Shown here: positions 37,783-45,837 of the stretch, piece by piece
Numbering within the stretch: the stretch's first letter is position 1
How the letters are laid out: the number at the start of each line of letters is the position of its first letter
Source of the DNA: Paenibacillus kobensis NBRC 15729
GTDB lineage: Bacteria; Bacillota; Bacilli; Paenibacillales; Paenibacillaceae
Direction of reading: 5' to 3'
NCBI RefSeq assembly: GCF_004000825.1
Contig: NZ_BILZ01000007.1
Span: forward strand, 111,996 to 175,995
Length of the DNA: 64,000 nt
Program-made: the position numbers and the translations under genes
Notes under the pieces: model-generated
What the model saw: the letters and a program-made list of their open reading frames with translations, nothing else
The model's database searches: none
Told to the model about the DNA's origin: nothing

Positions 37783-37902
37783 GTTGGCTGTTCACCGATT
37801 AAGGCGGCGCAATTTTATGGAGTTTTAAAGAGAGGTCGTCCTTTATCATGCTATAATGGGATAGACTGTTAATGGCATGAACGATTAGAGAGGAAGATCA
37901 GC

Positions 37903-39336
37903 ATGGTCGTCGTCTGGGCAGTATTGTGGCTTGCCGCGTTGTTATTGCTGCTGGTTAACCGGAGAAGTCCGGTATTTCGCTGGCTTGGACTGGTCGCGTT
38001 CAGCGGCGGCAGCGGTGCACTAGCTTCCGTCATGGACGGCTGGATTACAGCTTATGATGCAGATCCGTCCTCGTACGATACGGCTGAGATGCTGCGCCAT
38101 ATCCAACGGCTCTGTTCTTGGACGAGCTACTATGGGCTTCCATACGGCTATTTGCTTTTCGCGGTAAGTTATCATGGCAATGCGCTTCCAGTGAAGCTGG
38201 GGAAGTGGATGCCTTGGGCGGCATTGATACCGGTACTCATCATGCTGGCGCTGCCGATCGACGGCGGTTATCCGGTTGCCTACCTGCCGCTCGGCTGTTG
38301 GGCCATTCCTTATATGCTGATTGGAACGGGATTAATTGTAACCAAGCGAGCGGGGCATCCGGCGGAATGGAAGGCGCATTTGACCGTTACGGCTGCGGTG
38401 GTGCCTGCAGTGCTGTTCGCGCTGGCCATGAACTATACGATGCCGTTGTTCGGCGTATACCGGTTGTGGCAATACAATGTATGGTCGATACCTATCGCCT
38501 TTTTAATATTCATAATTGCACTGTTCAAATACGGATTTCTAGGCGTCCAGCTCATGATCGAGCGGCGCAAACTTGACTACTCGATGCGTGCAATCACGAG
38601 CGGAACAGCGATGTTGAACCATGCGATTAAGAATGATATTGCCAAGATCAAGCTGTTCGCAGATAAAATAAGCCGTTCTTCTGGCGACGAATCGGGCGGA
38701 ATGCAAGCGGACACCGCAGTTATTACACGATCTGTGGAGCATATCGAGGCAATGATTCGCAGCGTTCATGAACGGACGCAGGAGCTTGTGCTTCGGGCCG
38801 AACGTATTGATCTGGCTCAGCTTGTACGCGCACAGGCGGCTGTCATTCAGCCTGCTGCGGAAGCAACAGGTGTAGCAGTCGTGCTGAATGCCGGTGATAC
38901 GGCGGCTATAGAGGTGCTCGCTGACGCGGCTCAGACGCAGGAAGCGCTGCATAATGTAATCAATAACGCGCTTGAAGCGATGCCGCGGGGCGGGGAATTG
39001 ACGATATCTTTAACTGGGGGCAAACGAGGCTCTATTATCGAGATTAGAGATACCGGGTGCGGCATTGAGAAGCATCATTTGCACAAAGTAACGGAACCGT
39101 TCTTTACGACGAAGAGCGGCAAATCAATGAATTTCGGTCTTGGCTTGGCTTATTGCAGCCAGCTTATGAGCCGGCAAGGCGGAGAGCTTCGGATTCGAAG
39201 CGAACTGGGGCAGGGAACAGTCGTGACGCTGGTTTTTCCGGCACCGCGCAGAAATGCAGTTAGAACGAAGGGACAAGGAGTGGGGATCGATGGATCAAAA
39301 GCAACCGGCGATACGCGTTATGCTCGTCGAGGATGA
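37903..39336 (+). CDS. Membrane sensor histidine kinase
   Basis: A 477-residue protein with about seven N-terminal helices (residues 1-215) and no large extracellular domain, then a dimerisation helix with phosphoacceptor His240 (AMLNHAIKNDIAKIK) and an HATPase domain (NVINNALEAMP, IRDTGCGI, FGLGLAYCSQL). The last 45 residues run past the kinase fold because the gene overlaps the response regulator gene by 47 bases. The seven-helix sensor suggests a ligand within or near the membrane. GAGGAAGA lies before the ATG. Confidence 0.9.
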   Translation: MVVVWAVLWLAALLLLLVNRRSPVFRWLGLVAFSGGSGALASVMDGWITAYDADPSSYDTAEMLRHIQRLCSWTSYYGLPYGYLLFAVSYHGNALPVKLGKWMPWAALIPVLIMLALPIDGGYPVAYLPLGCWAIPYMLIGTGLIVTKRAGHPAEWKAHLTVTAAVVPAVLFALAMNYTMPLFGVYRLWQYNVWSIPIAFLIFIIALFKYGFLGVQLMIERRKLDYSMRAITSGTAMLNHAIKNDIAKIKLFADKISRSSGDESGGMQADTAVITRSVEHIEAMIRSVHERTQELVLRAERIDLAQLVRAQAAVIQPAAEATGVAVVLNAGDTAAIEVLADAAQTQEALHNVINNALEAMPRGGELTISLTGGKRGSIIEIRDTGCGIEKHHLHKVTEPFFTTKSGKSMNFGLGLAYCSQLMSRQGGELRIRSELGQGTVVTLVFPAPRRNAVRTKGQGVGIDGSKATGDTRYARRG

Positions 39337-39955
39337 TGACGATTGGAGGCGCGGGTTGGCGTCTTATTTGAACGCGGAGCCGGATATGGCGGTTGTTGCT
39401 GATACGGGCGATCCGGATCAGACGGCCGCGCTGTGCGACAGCTCGCAGCCATCGGTTATTTTGCTCGATATTATGATGGCGGACAGTCCGGCGGGGCTGA
39501 GGCTGGCAGAACAGCTATCGAGGCAGTCACAGGCGAGGATCATCATGCTCACCTCGATGGAGGATGGCGGATTCGTATCCGAGGCACTGCGTGCAGGCGC
39601 GGTCAACTACATCGTCAAGTCGGATTTTACGGCGATACCAGCGGCGGTGCGCCAAGCGGCTGCTGACCGTTCCGATATCGACGCCTCGGCAGCCAAGCTT
39701 GTGCTGGAGGAACTCCGGCGGTTGCGTACGGTCGAAAGAGAGTTTGAGGTTGACCGGTTCAAGCGTCAAGTGACGCCAGCGGAGGTGCAAGTGCTGTCGA
39801 TGATTTATGACGGCAACAGCCAGTCGCAAATCGCGGAGAAGTCGTTCCTGTCTATCCGCACGGTGAAAAATCATGTCGGCAACATCCTACGGAAGCTCGG
39901 CGTCGTCAGCAGTAAGGAGGCGGCGGAGAAGGCAAAGCATATGGGATTGTTCTAG
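39290..39955 (+). CDS. NarL/LuxR-family response regulator
   Basis: A 221-residue regulator. The receiver domain has VMLVEDDDDW and phosphoacceptor Asp60 in VILLDIMM; the conserved Lys is in NYIVKSDF. The LuxR-type helix-turn-helix is VTPAEVQVLSMIYDGNSQSQ and IRTVKNHVGNILRKL. The ATG at 39290 follows AAGGAGTGGGG; an upstream in-frame ATG at 39254 lacks a site. It is co-transcribed with the kinase at 37903. ComA belongs to the same NarL class, so cross-talk with the ComP-like kinase 2 kb downstream cannot be excluded. Confidence 0.92.
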   Translation: MDQKQPAIRVMLVEDDDDWRRGLASYLNAEPDMAVVADTGDPDQTAALCDSSQPSVILLDIMMADSPAGLRLAEQLSRQSQARIIMLTSMEDGGFVSEALRAGAVNYIVKSDFTAIPAAVRQAAADRSDIDASAAKLVLEELRRLRTVEREFEVDRFKRQVTPAEVQVLSMIYDGNSQSQIAEKSFLSIRTVKNHVGNILRKLGVVSSKEAAEKAKHMGLF

Positions 39956-39963
39956 GAACCTAC

Positions 39964-40252
39964 CGAGGGCTGCGCCCTCTGGACACCCCCTTTTTAATTC
40001 ACCCCAACCCTCAAGGGCTTTTTCCACCCACCCAAACCCTCCCTGGAAGGGAGGGCCCCAGAGAACTCGCGCCCTCTGGACTCCCCTAAGCAGTTTTTTG
40101 CTAGTGTCGAGCGTGACCTCGCTTTCCACCCCTTGCGGGGCACGCTCTTTTGCGTACGTATCTAGGTTCAGTTCGCCGTCTGCCCCCTACTCGTTGCCCC
40201 TCCCATCATACGTGCTTACCCTCGCTTTCCGTCCCTGCGGGACCCGCTTAAC
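39964..40252. repeat. Left repeat half-module of the cassette
   Basis: A boundary repeat in reverse orientation (39964-40087) is followed by two hairpin repeats (loops at about 40135 and 40237). The loops are 102 bases apart, and the outer one is 48 bases from the boundary repeat. It begins nine bases after the response regulator stop. Read in reverse it closely matches the right half-module at 45838-46094 and the two halves of the block at 31681-32521. No gene is present. Confidence 0.75.
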
Positions 40253-40333
40253 TTTAAGTGCTCCCCAGCTTGGATGCTTCGCCCCGATTCGCGGGCTCCG
40301 CGCTTAGAAGTTCACTCCGGCTCCCGGCTCCGC

Positions 40334-40516
40334 TAACGAATCGTATGAACGCTATATCGCGCATTTTGGCAATATTCCAGTTCTAACGAACTCCAGAGAC
40401 GTTATTGCGTACGTGTTACTTCAAAATGATTGGTTTCGGATGAAATAACGCTTGATGGGTTCGTTAGATTCTCAAAACAGTGAAATCAGAGTGAATAAGG
40501 CGAATACGATTCGTTA
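40334..40516. repeat. Palindrome element, copy B (183 bp)
   Basis: Perfect 13-base inverted ends (40334-40346 and 40504-40516) start with TAACGAATCG. A second inverted pair (40382-40394 and 40456-40468, 11 of 13 paired) lies exactly 48 bases in from each end. A third pair, ACGTTATT and AAATAACG, is nested inside. Confidence 0.8.
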
Positions 40517-40623
40517 CAGCATCCTGCCTGCCCAAACCGTCCCTCCCTGAAAGGAACTGAGGATATTCATTTGTTATGATGTTCGTGTGGAGTTGTATGG
40601 GAAAGAGAAAGGAGAAATAATGA

Positions 40624-41286
40624 ATGAACTGGTTAAAGCAAATGGATAATTATATGTTCTGCTCAAATACAGCGCTTGAACAACCAGAGTTCAGTATAGA
40701 GACAGTCCACTCTTGCAACGCAGATTATCTTACTGAGATTGGTCAATTTATGATTGCTCCAGTAGATGACAACACTCAGATACAAATTCCTGTGAAAAAT
40801 AAGAATGCCTATGACGTGATCCTTCAGGACCTTGCACCGCACTTCGATAAAGTTCAAGCAGTCTATGTACAAGAAAGCATTGAACAAGTTATTTTATCTC
40901 AGTTAAAAGCCGGCTCACAAAAACGGTTGGAGGATTTGGTTCGAAAACAAACTGTTAGCCCGCTGGTAAGGGATCTGTATAGGAGCGGCATTTCTAAAAG
41001 TGATCATTTTCCTATGAAGCTGCAGTGGTTTCAATTAATAAATGCCGAGATGGATGGGTATGGGAACATCGTTGCTAGTGATTTGATATGGTTTATTGAA
41101 AACACTTTTTTGGCTAATGGAACACTTGCTATCTTACCCACTGGATGGAAGTTAAATGATGATTTAAAGAACAGTATTGCCCTGCGTTTCTTTGCTCGCC
41201 ACTTTGATAATGTTTGTATAGGTGTAAGTTTAGATATGAACGTTGAAATGCTGCAAATTTCAAATTGTAACCCTTCAAGTGTATAG
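40624..41286 (+). CDS. AT-rich gene of unknown function (220 aa)
   Basis: A 220-residue soluble protein with no signal peptide or membrane helix. AAGGAG precedes the ATG, and an extended -10 (TGT then TATGAT at 40575-40580) lies 44 bases upstream. The composition is AT-rich: I count 20 G+C in the 60 bases 40621-40680. Segments such as NKNAYDVILQDLAPHFDKVQ and SQLKAGSQKRLEDLVRKQ look like a regular alpha/beta protein. There is no DDxxD motif, so it is not ComQ despite lying upstream of a ComX-like gene. It is the first gene inside the inverted palindrome elements. No family is recognised. Confidence 0.75.
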   Translation: MNWLKQMDNYMFCSNTALEQPEFSIETVHSCNADYLTEIGQFMIAPVDDNTQIQIPVKNKNAYDVILQDLAPHFDKVQAVYVQESIEQVILSQLKAGSQKRLEDLVRKQTVSPLVRDLYRSGISKSDHFPMKLQWFQLINAEMDGYGNIVASDLIWFIENTFLANGTLAILPTGWKLNDDLKNSIALRFFARHFDNVCIGVSLDMNVEMLQISNCNPSSV

Positions 41287-41784
41287 GTCATTTCAAGTTT
41301 CAGTTTTTGAATTATTCCTTTAATTGGTTACTTTTCATGCGTTGGTGTGGCCTCATTCAGCTTTCTCACGATAACGTGTGGAGAGGGCTATTTGCTTATA
41401 TGTCGCATCGTACTGTTACGAAAGAGTGATTGCGGTAGGGCAATACAAGCATGACATAACAGTCTTTATTCATAGTAAGGGAGTGCTAAGTACGGACTTG
41501 GGCTGGGCAGATGGAAGCAGGATGAAGCGAGGCAGGCATTATACGCAGTCCTAGTGGCGGATATATGCGGAGTGATTGCGGTTTCGTGTGTAAGCGCTTT
41601 ATGTTAGGCACAGCCTCAAATACGTTATATTTCCAATACCTAGGATAAGATAGGTGTCTGTATCCAGACCGCAATGGTTTCTGCGGTATAACGCAAAGTG
41701 TATTGCGATGCAGCGAGGTAGTACCAATGCTATACTGGGGACAAGAGTTGAAAATTACATATTATATAAAAGGTGGTAATGACG
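41287..41784 (+). promoter_or_regulatory. comX-like upstream region with ComA-box-like sites
   Basis: A 498-base gap with no credible gene. An extended -10 (TGC then TATACT, 41731-41736) precedes the peptide gene. CTGCGG-TATA-ACGCAA at 41681-41696 matches 10 of 12 positions of the ComA box TTGCGG-N4-CCGCAA, and its centre is about 54 bases before the expected start. Further half-sites are TTGCGG at 41430 and 41576, both within a 13-base direct repeat (41424-41436 and 41570-41582), and CCGCAA at 41669. Confidence 0.55.
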
Positions 41785-41967
41785 GTGCTTAAAGAACTGA
41801 TAGCACAATTGAAACAAAACCACGGAATGAGGACTCAGTTTGCACAAGGTAATGTAGCATTCGCAGGTGTTAATATGAATCAGCAGCAAGCTATGATTGA
41901 TATTTTGAAAGGCCAGGAAACGGCTAAAGAGCAGGTTCGTGCAGGTAATTTCTGGATTGGTGAATAG
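41785..41967 (+). CDS. ComX-like pheromone precursor
   Basis: A 60-residue peptide from GTG 41785, which has AGGTGG eight bases upstream; the ATG at 41779 is too close. The body (MLKELIAQLKQNHGMRTQF, then QGNVAFAGVNMNQQQAMIDI) follows the ComX precursor pattern. The C-terminus GNFWIGE places a Trp four residues from the end within G-x-F-W, like the prenylated tail of known ComX variants. It lies directly before a ComP-like kinase gene, the conserved order in Bacillus. No ComQ prenyltransferase gene is adjacent, so the peptide is modified by a distant enzyme, is unmodified, or the system is a remnant. Confidence 0.65.
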   Translation: MLKELIAQLKQNHGMRTQFAQGNVAFAGVNMNQQQAMIDILKGQETAKEQVRAGNFWIGE

Positions 41968-41980
41968 GAAAGAAAGATTA

Positions 41981-42012
41981 AACCGGCAACGATAAATCGG
42001 TGCCGGTTTTTT
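41981..42012 (+). terminator. Terminator between the comX-like and comP-like genes
   Basis: Perfect 8-base arms (41981-41988 and 42001-42008) are followed by six T, immediately before the ribosome site of the kinase gene. It should make pheromone mRNA exceed kinase mRNA. Confidence 0.8.
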
Positions 42013-42028
42013 AAGGAGTCTATAATCT

Positions 42029-44437
42029 GTGATTAACATGAAATATAGAAATTGGATGTTCTTAGTGCTAACACTAGTTATTGCAGGATGGAGCACACTG
42101 CTGTATTTTAGTATTCCATACATGGGTATTAGATTAAACGAAGTGAATGGTGAGTGGATTGTAGCCTCAGTGGAAAAAGAAGCTTGGGGTGCACAGGAAG
42201 GAATTTCGCTAGGGGATATTATAACTCAAGTAGATCATCAGCCGGTTGAATGGAAGAGACAAGTTGCGAGTCTCAAAATTGATAATGCGACAAGTATTAC
42301 GGTAATGAGAGATGGGAGCACTATGGAATTCGATTTCTCGGATATGTCCGAAAGACCCATCCAGTGGAACCATTACATTATTCCTATGGCTTTATTCGTA
42401 TTGATGCTAAACATCTCTTTGTTTATTGCGTACAAGAAGCCAGATGATATCTCGGTTTCATTGTTAATATTGTTTTTAATGTCAGTATCCGTTGGCTATT
42501 TATCGGCATACGGAAATACGGTCGGGGACAATGTCTCAGCTATAGTTTTCGAGCTCGCACTGACATTATCACCTGTATTGTTTCTTCATTTCGTAAGAAG
42601 TTACTTTAGCAAAATAGGGATTGTTTCGGTTCACAAACGAGTTGTTTATATTGGATATGGTACGGTTGTAGCGTGGAATATTTTTTATTTGCTCTACGTT
42701 CTCGGTATCACTAGTGTTCGAAGTACGCCATTATTTATTAAATACCAAGGAATTGGTATATTTATTGCTGGGACTCTATTCGCAATGCTAGTTCAAGTCC
42801 GAATGTACATGAAGTATCGTAATTCCTCGCAACAAGCTTTAATGAAATATATGATGATCGGCAATATCGCTGCATTCTTGCCATTTATTAGTCTAAGCCT
42901 ATTGCCTGTGTTCTTAGTAGGAAAGTTCATAGTGAGCGGTGGCGTAGCTGCATTGTGTTTATTATTTTTGCCAGTAACTTATTTGTATCTCCTTGTTTCT
43001 AACCAATTGTTCGATATCGAGTTTATTATAAACAGACTGCGATATTATGTGATCATTGCCTTCTTGCCGACCTTGTTATTCCTAGGTGGATTTGAACTTG
43101 TCTTCATTGATACTTCGATTCGACCTATCGTGTGGGGCCGGATGTTTGTAGTGACGTACGCTGTAAGTATTCTCTTCCTATATGTTAGAGAAATATTGGA
43201 TCGCAAACTTCGCAATAAGGTCATTAAAGGTGCGCACGAGTTCGAGCAAAGCTTGGAGTGCTTCTCTAATAGGGTGTCCGATGTAATGAAGGTAAGCGAG
43301 CTGGAGCAATGTTTACAGAAGGAATTGCTCGATTTGCTGCCGATTGATTCGGTCGGATTCATTGACTGCGGCATGGAAGAAGAGCAAGCGATGAAGTTAA
43401 AACGAACACACGGCAACGTCCCATTCGAAGAACTGCATGCGCAACTACAACATAATTGGTCGAGTGTAAGAGTTGGGGTAGGGCGGAAGCTGACGAAAGG
43501 GATCTGTTATAAGATCGGTCAAGGCCGCGGAACGCAGCATTTGGTATGGATCGGCGACAAGGTCAATCATACGGAGTTTAATCATGACGAGAAAATGTGG
43601 CTGCGCACGATGATCACTCACGTCGGGTTTGTGTACCAGAACCTTCAGCTTATTGAGGGACTTGTACAGGATCTTGATTTGAAGAGAGAAGAAGCTCCGC
43701 CGTGGGTTCTACGCCTGTTGTTCCGGTTATCGGAGCAAGAGAGACGCAAGCTAGCCAACGATCTTCATGATTCAGCCCTTCAGGATCAGCTGGTGTGGTA
43801 CCGCAAGCTGGAAATGCTCGTGAACGACGATGATGAGCTGTCGGCGAATACCCGTACGAACTTGAATGAAATTAGTGAAGGCTTACTCGATGTCGTCCAT
43901 CAGATCCGCGAAACGTGTAATGAGCTTAGGCCGCCGTTCTTGCAGGAGATGGGTATCATCCAAGCTATTGAAAATTTAATTGCGTATGCGCAGTTAAATG
44001 CGAACTTCACGGTTACGTTCGACCATCAAGATTTTGGCGCGGAGCTTGATGATGAATACGTGCTGGCAGTTTATCGAATTACGCAAGAGCTGCTGCGCAA
44101 CGGAATGAAGCATTCGAAGGCGACGCATATCCATTTGCAGCTCCATGATGAAGGGCGGAGCGTTCGTTATTGTTACAAGGATAACGGAATCGGTATCGAG
44201 ATGGAACGATTGCAGCAGACTTTTGACCATATGGGGCTGACTGGCATTCGGGAGAGGGTGTCTGGACTAGAAGGTGAGACGGTTTTGCGTACGGCGCCAG
44301 GTGAAGGATTAGAGGTCGATATCCTATTGCCGCTGCCGGCTGAAGACTTGGAGCAAGATGAGGAGCATGTGAGGAGGACAATTGATAATCACACGACGCG
44401 CCCGATACTAAGATTCCCGCAATCCGCGGAGATATAG
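42029..44437 (+). CDS. ComP-like quorum-sensing histidine kinase
   Basis: An 802-residue protein from GTG 42029 with TAAGGAG ten bases upstream. After one membrane helix, residues about 30-105 form a PDZ-like extracellular domain (GAQEGISLGDIITQVDHQPV), as in ComP. About seven more helices follow (110-385), then NQLFDIEFIINRLRYY, a ComP hallmark, a GAF-like region, a HisKA_3 domain with His580 in LANDLHDSALQDQ, RETCNELRPPFLQEMG, and an HATPase domain (LLRNGMKHSKA, DNGIGIE, GLTGIRERV). ComP autophosphorylates on pheromone binding and passes phosphate to ComA. No ComA gene adjoins it. The 3' half is less AT-rich than the 5' half. Confidence 0.85.
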   Translation: MINMKYRNWMFLVLTLVIAGWSTLLYFSIPYMGIRLNEVNGEWIVASVEKEAWGAQEGISLGDIITQVDHQPVEWKRQVASLKIDNATSITVMRDGSTMEFDFSDMSERPIQWNHYIIPMALFVLMLNISLFIAYKKPDDISVSLLILFLMSVSVGYLSAYGNTVGDNVSAIVFELALTLSPVLFLHFVRSYFSKIGIVSVHKRVVYIGYGTVVAWNIFYLLYVLGITSVRSTPLFIKYQGIGIFIAGTLFAMLVQVRMYMKYRNSSQQALMKYMMIGNIAAFLPFISLSLLPVFLVGKFIVSGGVAALCLLFLPVTYLYLLVSNQLFDIEFIINRLRYYVIIAFLPTLLFLGGFELVFIDTSIRPIVWGRMFVVTYAVSILFLYVREILDRKLRNKVIKGAHEFEQSLECFSNRVSDVMKVSELEQCLQKELLDLLPIDSVGFIDCGMEEEQAMKLKRTHGNVPFEELHAQLQHNWSSVRVGVGRKLTKGICYKIGQGRGTQHLVWIGDKVNHTEFNHDEKMWLRTMITHVGFVYQNLQLIEGLVQDLDLKREEAPPWVLRLLFRLSEQERRKLANDLHDSALQDQLVWYRKLEMLVNDDDELSANTRTNLNEISEGLLDVVHQIRETCNELRPPFLQEMGIIQAIENLIAYAQLNANFTVTFDHQDFGAELDDEYVLAVYRITQELLRNGMKHSKATHIHLQLHDEGRSVRYCYKDNGIGIEMERLQQTFDHMGLTGIRERVSGLEGETVLRTAPGEGLEVDILLPLPAEDLEQDEEHVRRTIDNHTTRPILRFPQSAEI

Positions 44438-44503
44438 ATCGGGACTACATCAATTTAGTTGCGATATGTACGAAGTTGTAGTTCAGGAACCACTTATCTG
44501 CTT

Positions 44504-44531
44504 CATATATTGATTCAGATTTCAATATATG
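44504..44531 (+). promoter_or_regulatory. Inverted repeat before the L,D-transpeptidase gene
   Basis: Perfect 10-base AT-rich arms (44504-44513 and 44522-44531) with an 8-base loop end three bases before the AGGAGG ribosome site. It could be an operator or a structure that gates translation. Confidence 0.5.
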
Positions 44532-44550
44532 AACAGGAGGTTGGCTCGTC

Positions 44551-45441
44551 CTGAAACGGTACGGTGTAAGAGCGGGTATTGTTTTTGTCGTATTGGCGCT
44601 AATATGTAATCTTATATTTATAACCAGCGCGTTCGCGGAGGAAGAGCATCATCAGTTGATCATTGTGAACAAGAAGACGAACAAGTTGGCTTTTTATGAC
44701 AACGGTGAGTTGATTAAGACATTTCCCGTTGCAACGGGCAGAACGAGCAAGCTAACTCCTGAAGGCAGCTTCAAAATCGTGAACAAAATTAAAGACCGGC
44801 CCTACTACAAGGAGAAAATTGCTGGCGGCGATCCTCGCAATCCTCTCGGCGATCGATGGATGGGGCTAGAGGTGAATGGAACCTACGGAACGACTTATGC
44901 GATTCACGGTAATAACAACAGCAAATCGATCGGCAAGTATGTCAGTTCCGGTTGCATTCGCATGTATAATGACGACATCCACTGGCTGTTCCCGCAAATT
45001 GAGATCGGAACGAAAGCCATTCTCACGACGTCGGATCTTTCTTTTGATAAGATTGCAGAAGAACATGATTATCCGATACTGAAGTTTTACGATGGGGCGC
45101 TGCGATTGAACGGCAAAAAGATCGATCTTGAAACGAAGCTGATTGTCATCGACTCCCGCGTGTATATCCCCATGAGAGAAATATTCGAGATCATTGGCGC
45201 AACAGTAAAATGGAACAACAAAACGCAAACCGTTACCGCTGTCGTTAACGGAAGAACGATTAAACATAAACCGCCGTCCAATATCGTGAACGTAGACGGG
45301 AAAGACGTTGAAATTACGGTTTCGAAAGTCATAGACAATACAGTCATGCTGCCTATCCGAAATATATCCGAGCTGACGGGCTACAAGGTCGAATGGAACG
45401 CCAAGGCGAAGGAAATCCGTCTGACGGGTACGAAGAAATAG
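44551..45441 (+). CDS. Secreted L,D-transpeptidase with stalk domain (CTG start)
   Basis: The only start that gives both a ribosome site (AGGAGG, 44535-44540) and a full signal peptide is CTG 44551, yielding MKRYGVRAGIVFVVLALICN and cleavage near AFAEE. The TTG at 44593 lacks both features. Residues about 35-165 are a YkuD domain: HGNNNSKSIGKYVSSGCIRM contains the conserved His and the catalytic Cys in SSGCIRM. About 185-295 form a copper-amine-oxidase-N-like stalk domain (DSRVYIPMREIFEIIGATVK, TVMLPIRNISELTGYK). The enzyme should cross-link or modify peptidoglycan. It is last in the cassette and is closed by a very strong terminator. Confidence 0.88.
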   Translation: MKRYGVRAGIVFVVLALICNLIFITSAFAEEEHHQLIIVNKKTNKLAFYDNGELIKTFPVATGRTSKLTPEGSFKIVNKIKDRPYYKEKIAGGDPRNPLGDRWMGLEVNGTYGTTYAIHGNNNSKSIGKYVSSGCIRMYNDDIHWLFPQIEIGTKAILTTSDLSFDKIAEEHDYPILKFYDGALRLNGKKIDLETKLIVIDSRVYIPMREIFEIIGATVKWNNKTQTVTAVVNGRTIKHKPPSNIVNVDGKDVEITVSKVIDNTVMLPIRNISELTGYKVEWNAKAKEIRLTGTKK

Positions 45442-45472
45442 TGCGGTTGCCCTCGCATTATAGCAGTTTATA

Positions 45473-45520
45473 GCAGCTGACGAAGACTGGTAAAGTCTTC
45501 GTCAGCTGCTGTTTTTATTT
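45473..45520 (+). terminator. Terminator of the L,D-transpeptidase gene
   Basis: Perfect 16-base arms (45473-45488 and 45494-45509) with a 5-base loop are followed by TGTTTTTATTTT. Confidence 0.9.
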
Positions 45521-45529
45521 TGAAAACTG

Positions 45530-45712
45530 TAACGAATCGTACAAGTCTTATTCACTCGAAATCGTCCGTTTCGAGAATCTAACGAACTCAGCCAGCGTTA
45601 TTACGTCCAAAGTCGCTCATTATGCGGTAAAAAGCGCGAAATAGCGCCGCTTGAGTTCGTTAGAATTTGAAAGTAGCTAATGCATGCGAAATAGCGTTCG
45701 TACGATTCGTTA
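45530..45712. repeat. Palindrome element, copy C (183 bp)
   Basis: Perfect 13-base inverted ends (45530-45542 and 45700-45712) and perfect 13-base inner arms (45578-45590 and 45652-45664) sit exactly 48 bases from each end. It has the same length and geometry as copy B and lies on the other side of the cassette. Confidence 0.82.
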
Positions 45713-45837
45713 AAGTAACCAATCACTACGATCTGGTGCCAAGCAGAGCCTAAACCGGGGCACCAGTGGTATGTGTATGTATGTGCGTATGCGGAGCCCG
45801 GGAACCGGGGCGGAGCATTAGGGTGGGGAGCGCCAAA

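Noticed and set aside
39290..39955. Calling the NarL-type regulator ComA
   Set aside because: Same fold class, but its gene overlaps a different seven-helix kinase gene and lies outside the palindrome elements. Cross-talk is possible, but the name is not supported.
39873..40307. A 144-codon frame and others inside the repeat half-modules
   Set aside because: They overlap the response regulator gene or consist of repeat sequence, lack ribosome sites, and the four repeat copies do not keep one frame.
40624..41286. Possible ComQ, from its position upstream of the ComX-like gene
   Set aside because: No DDxxD motifs, too short, and no isoprenyl-synthase helix pattern.
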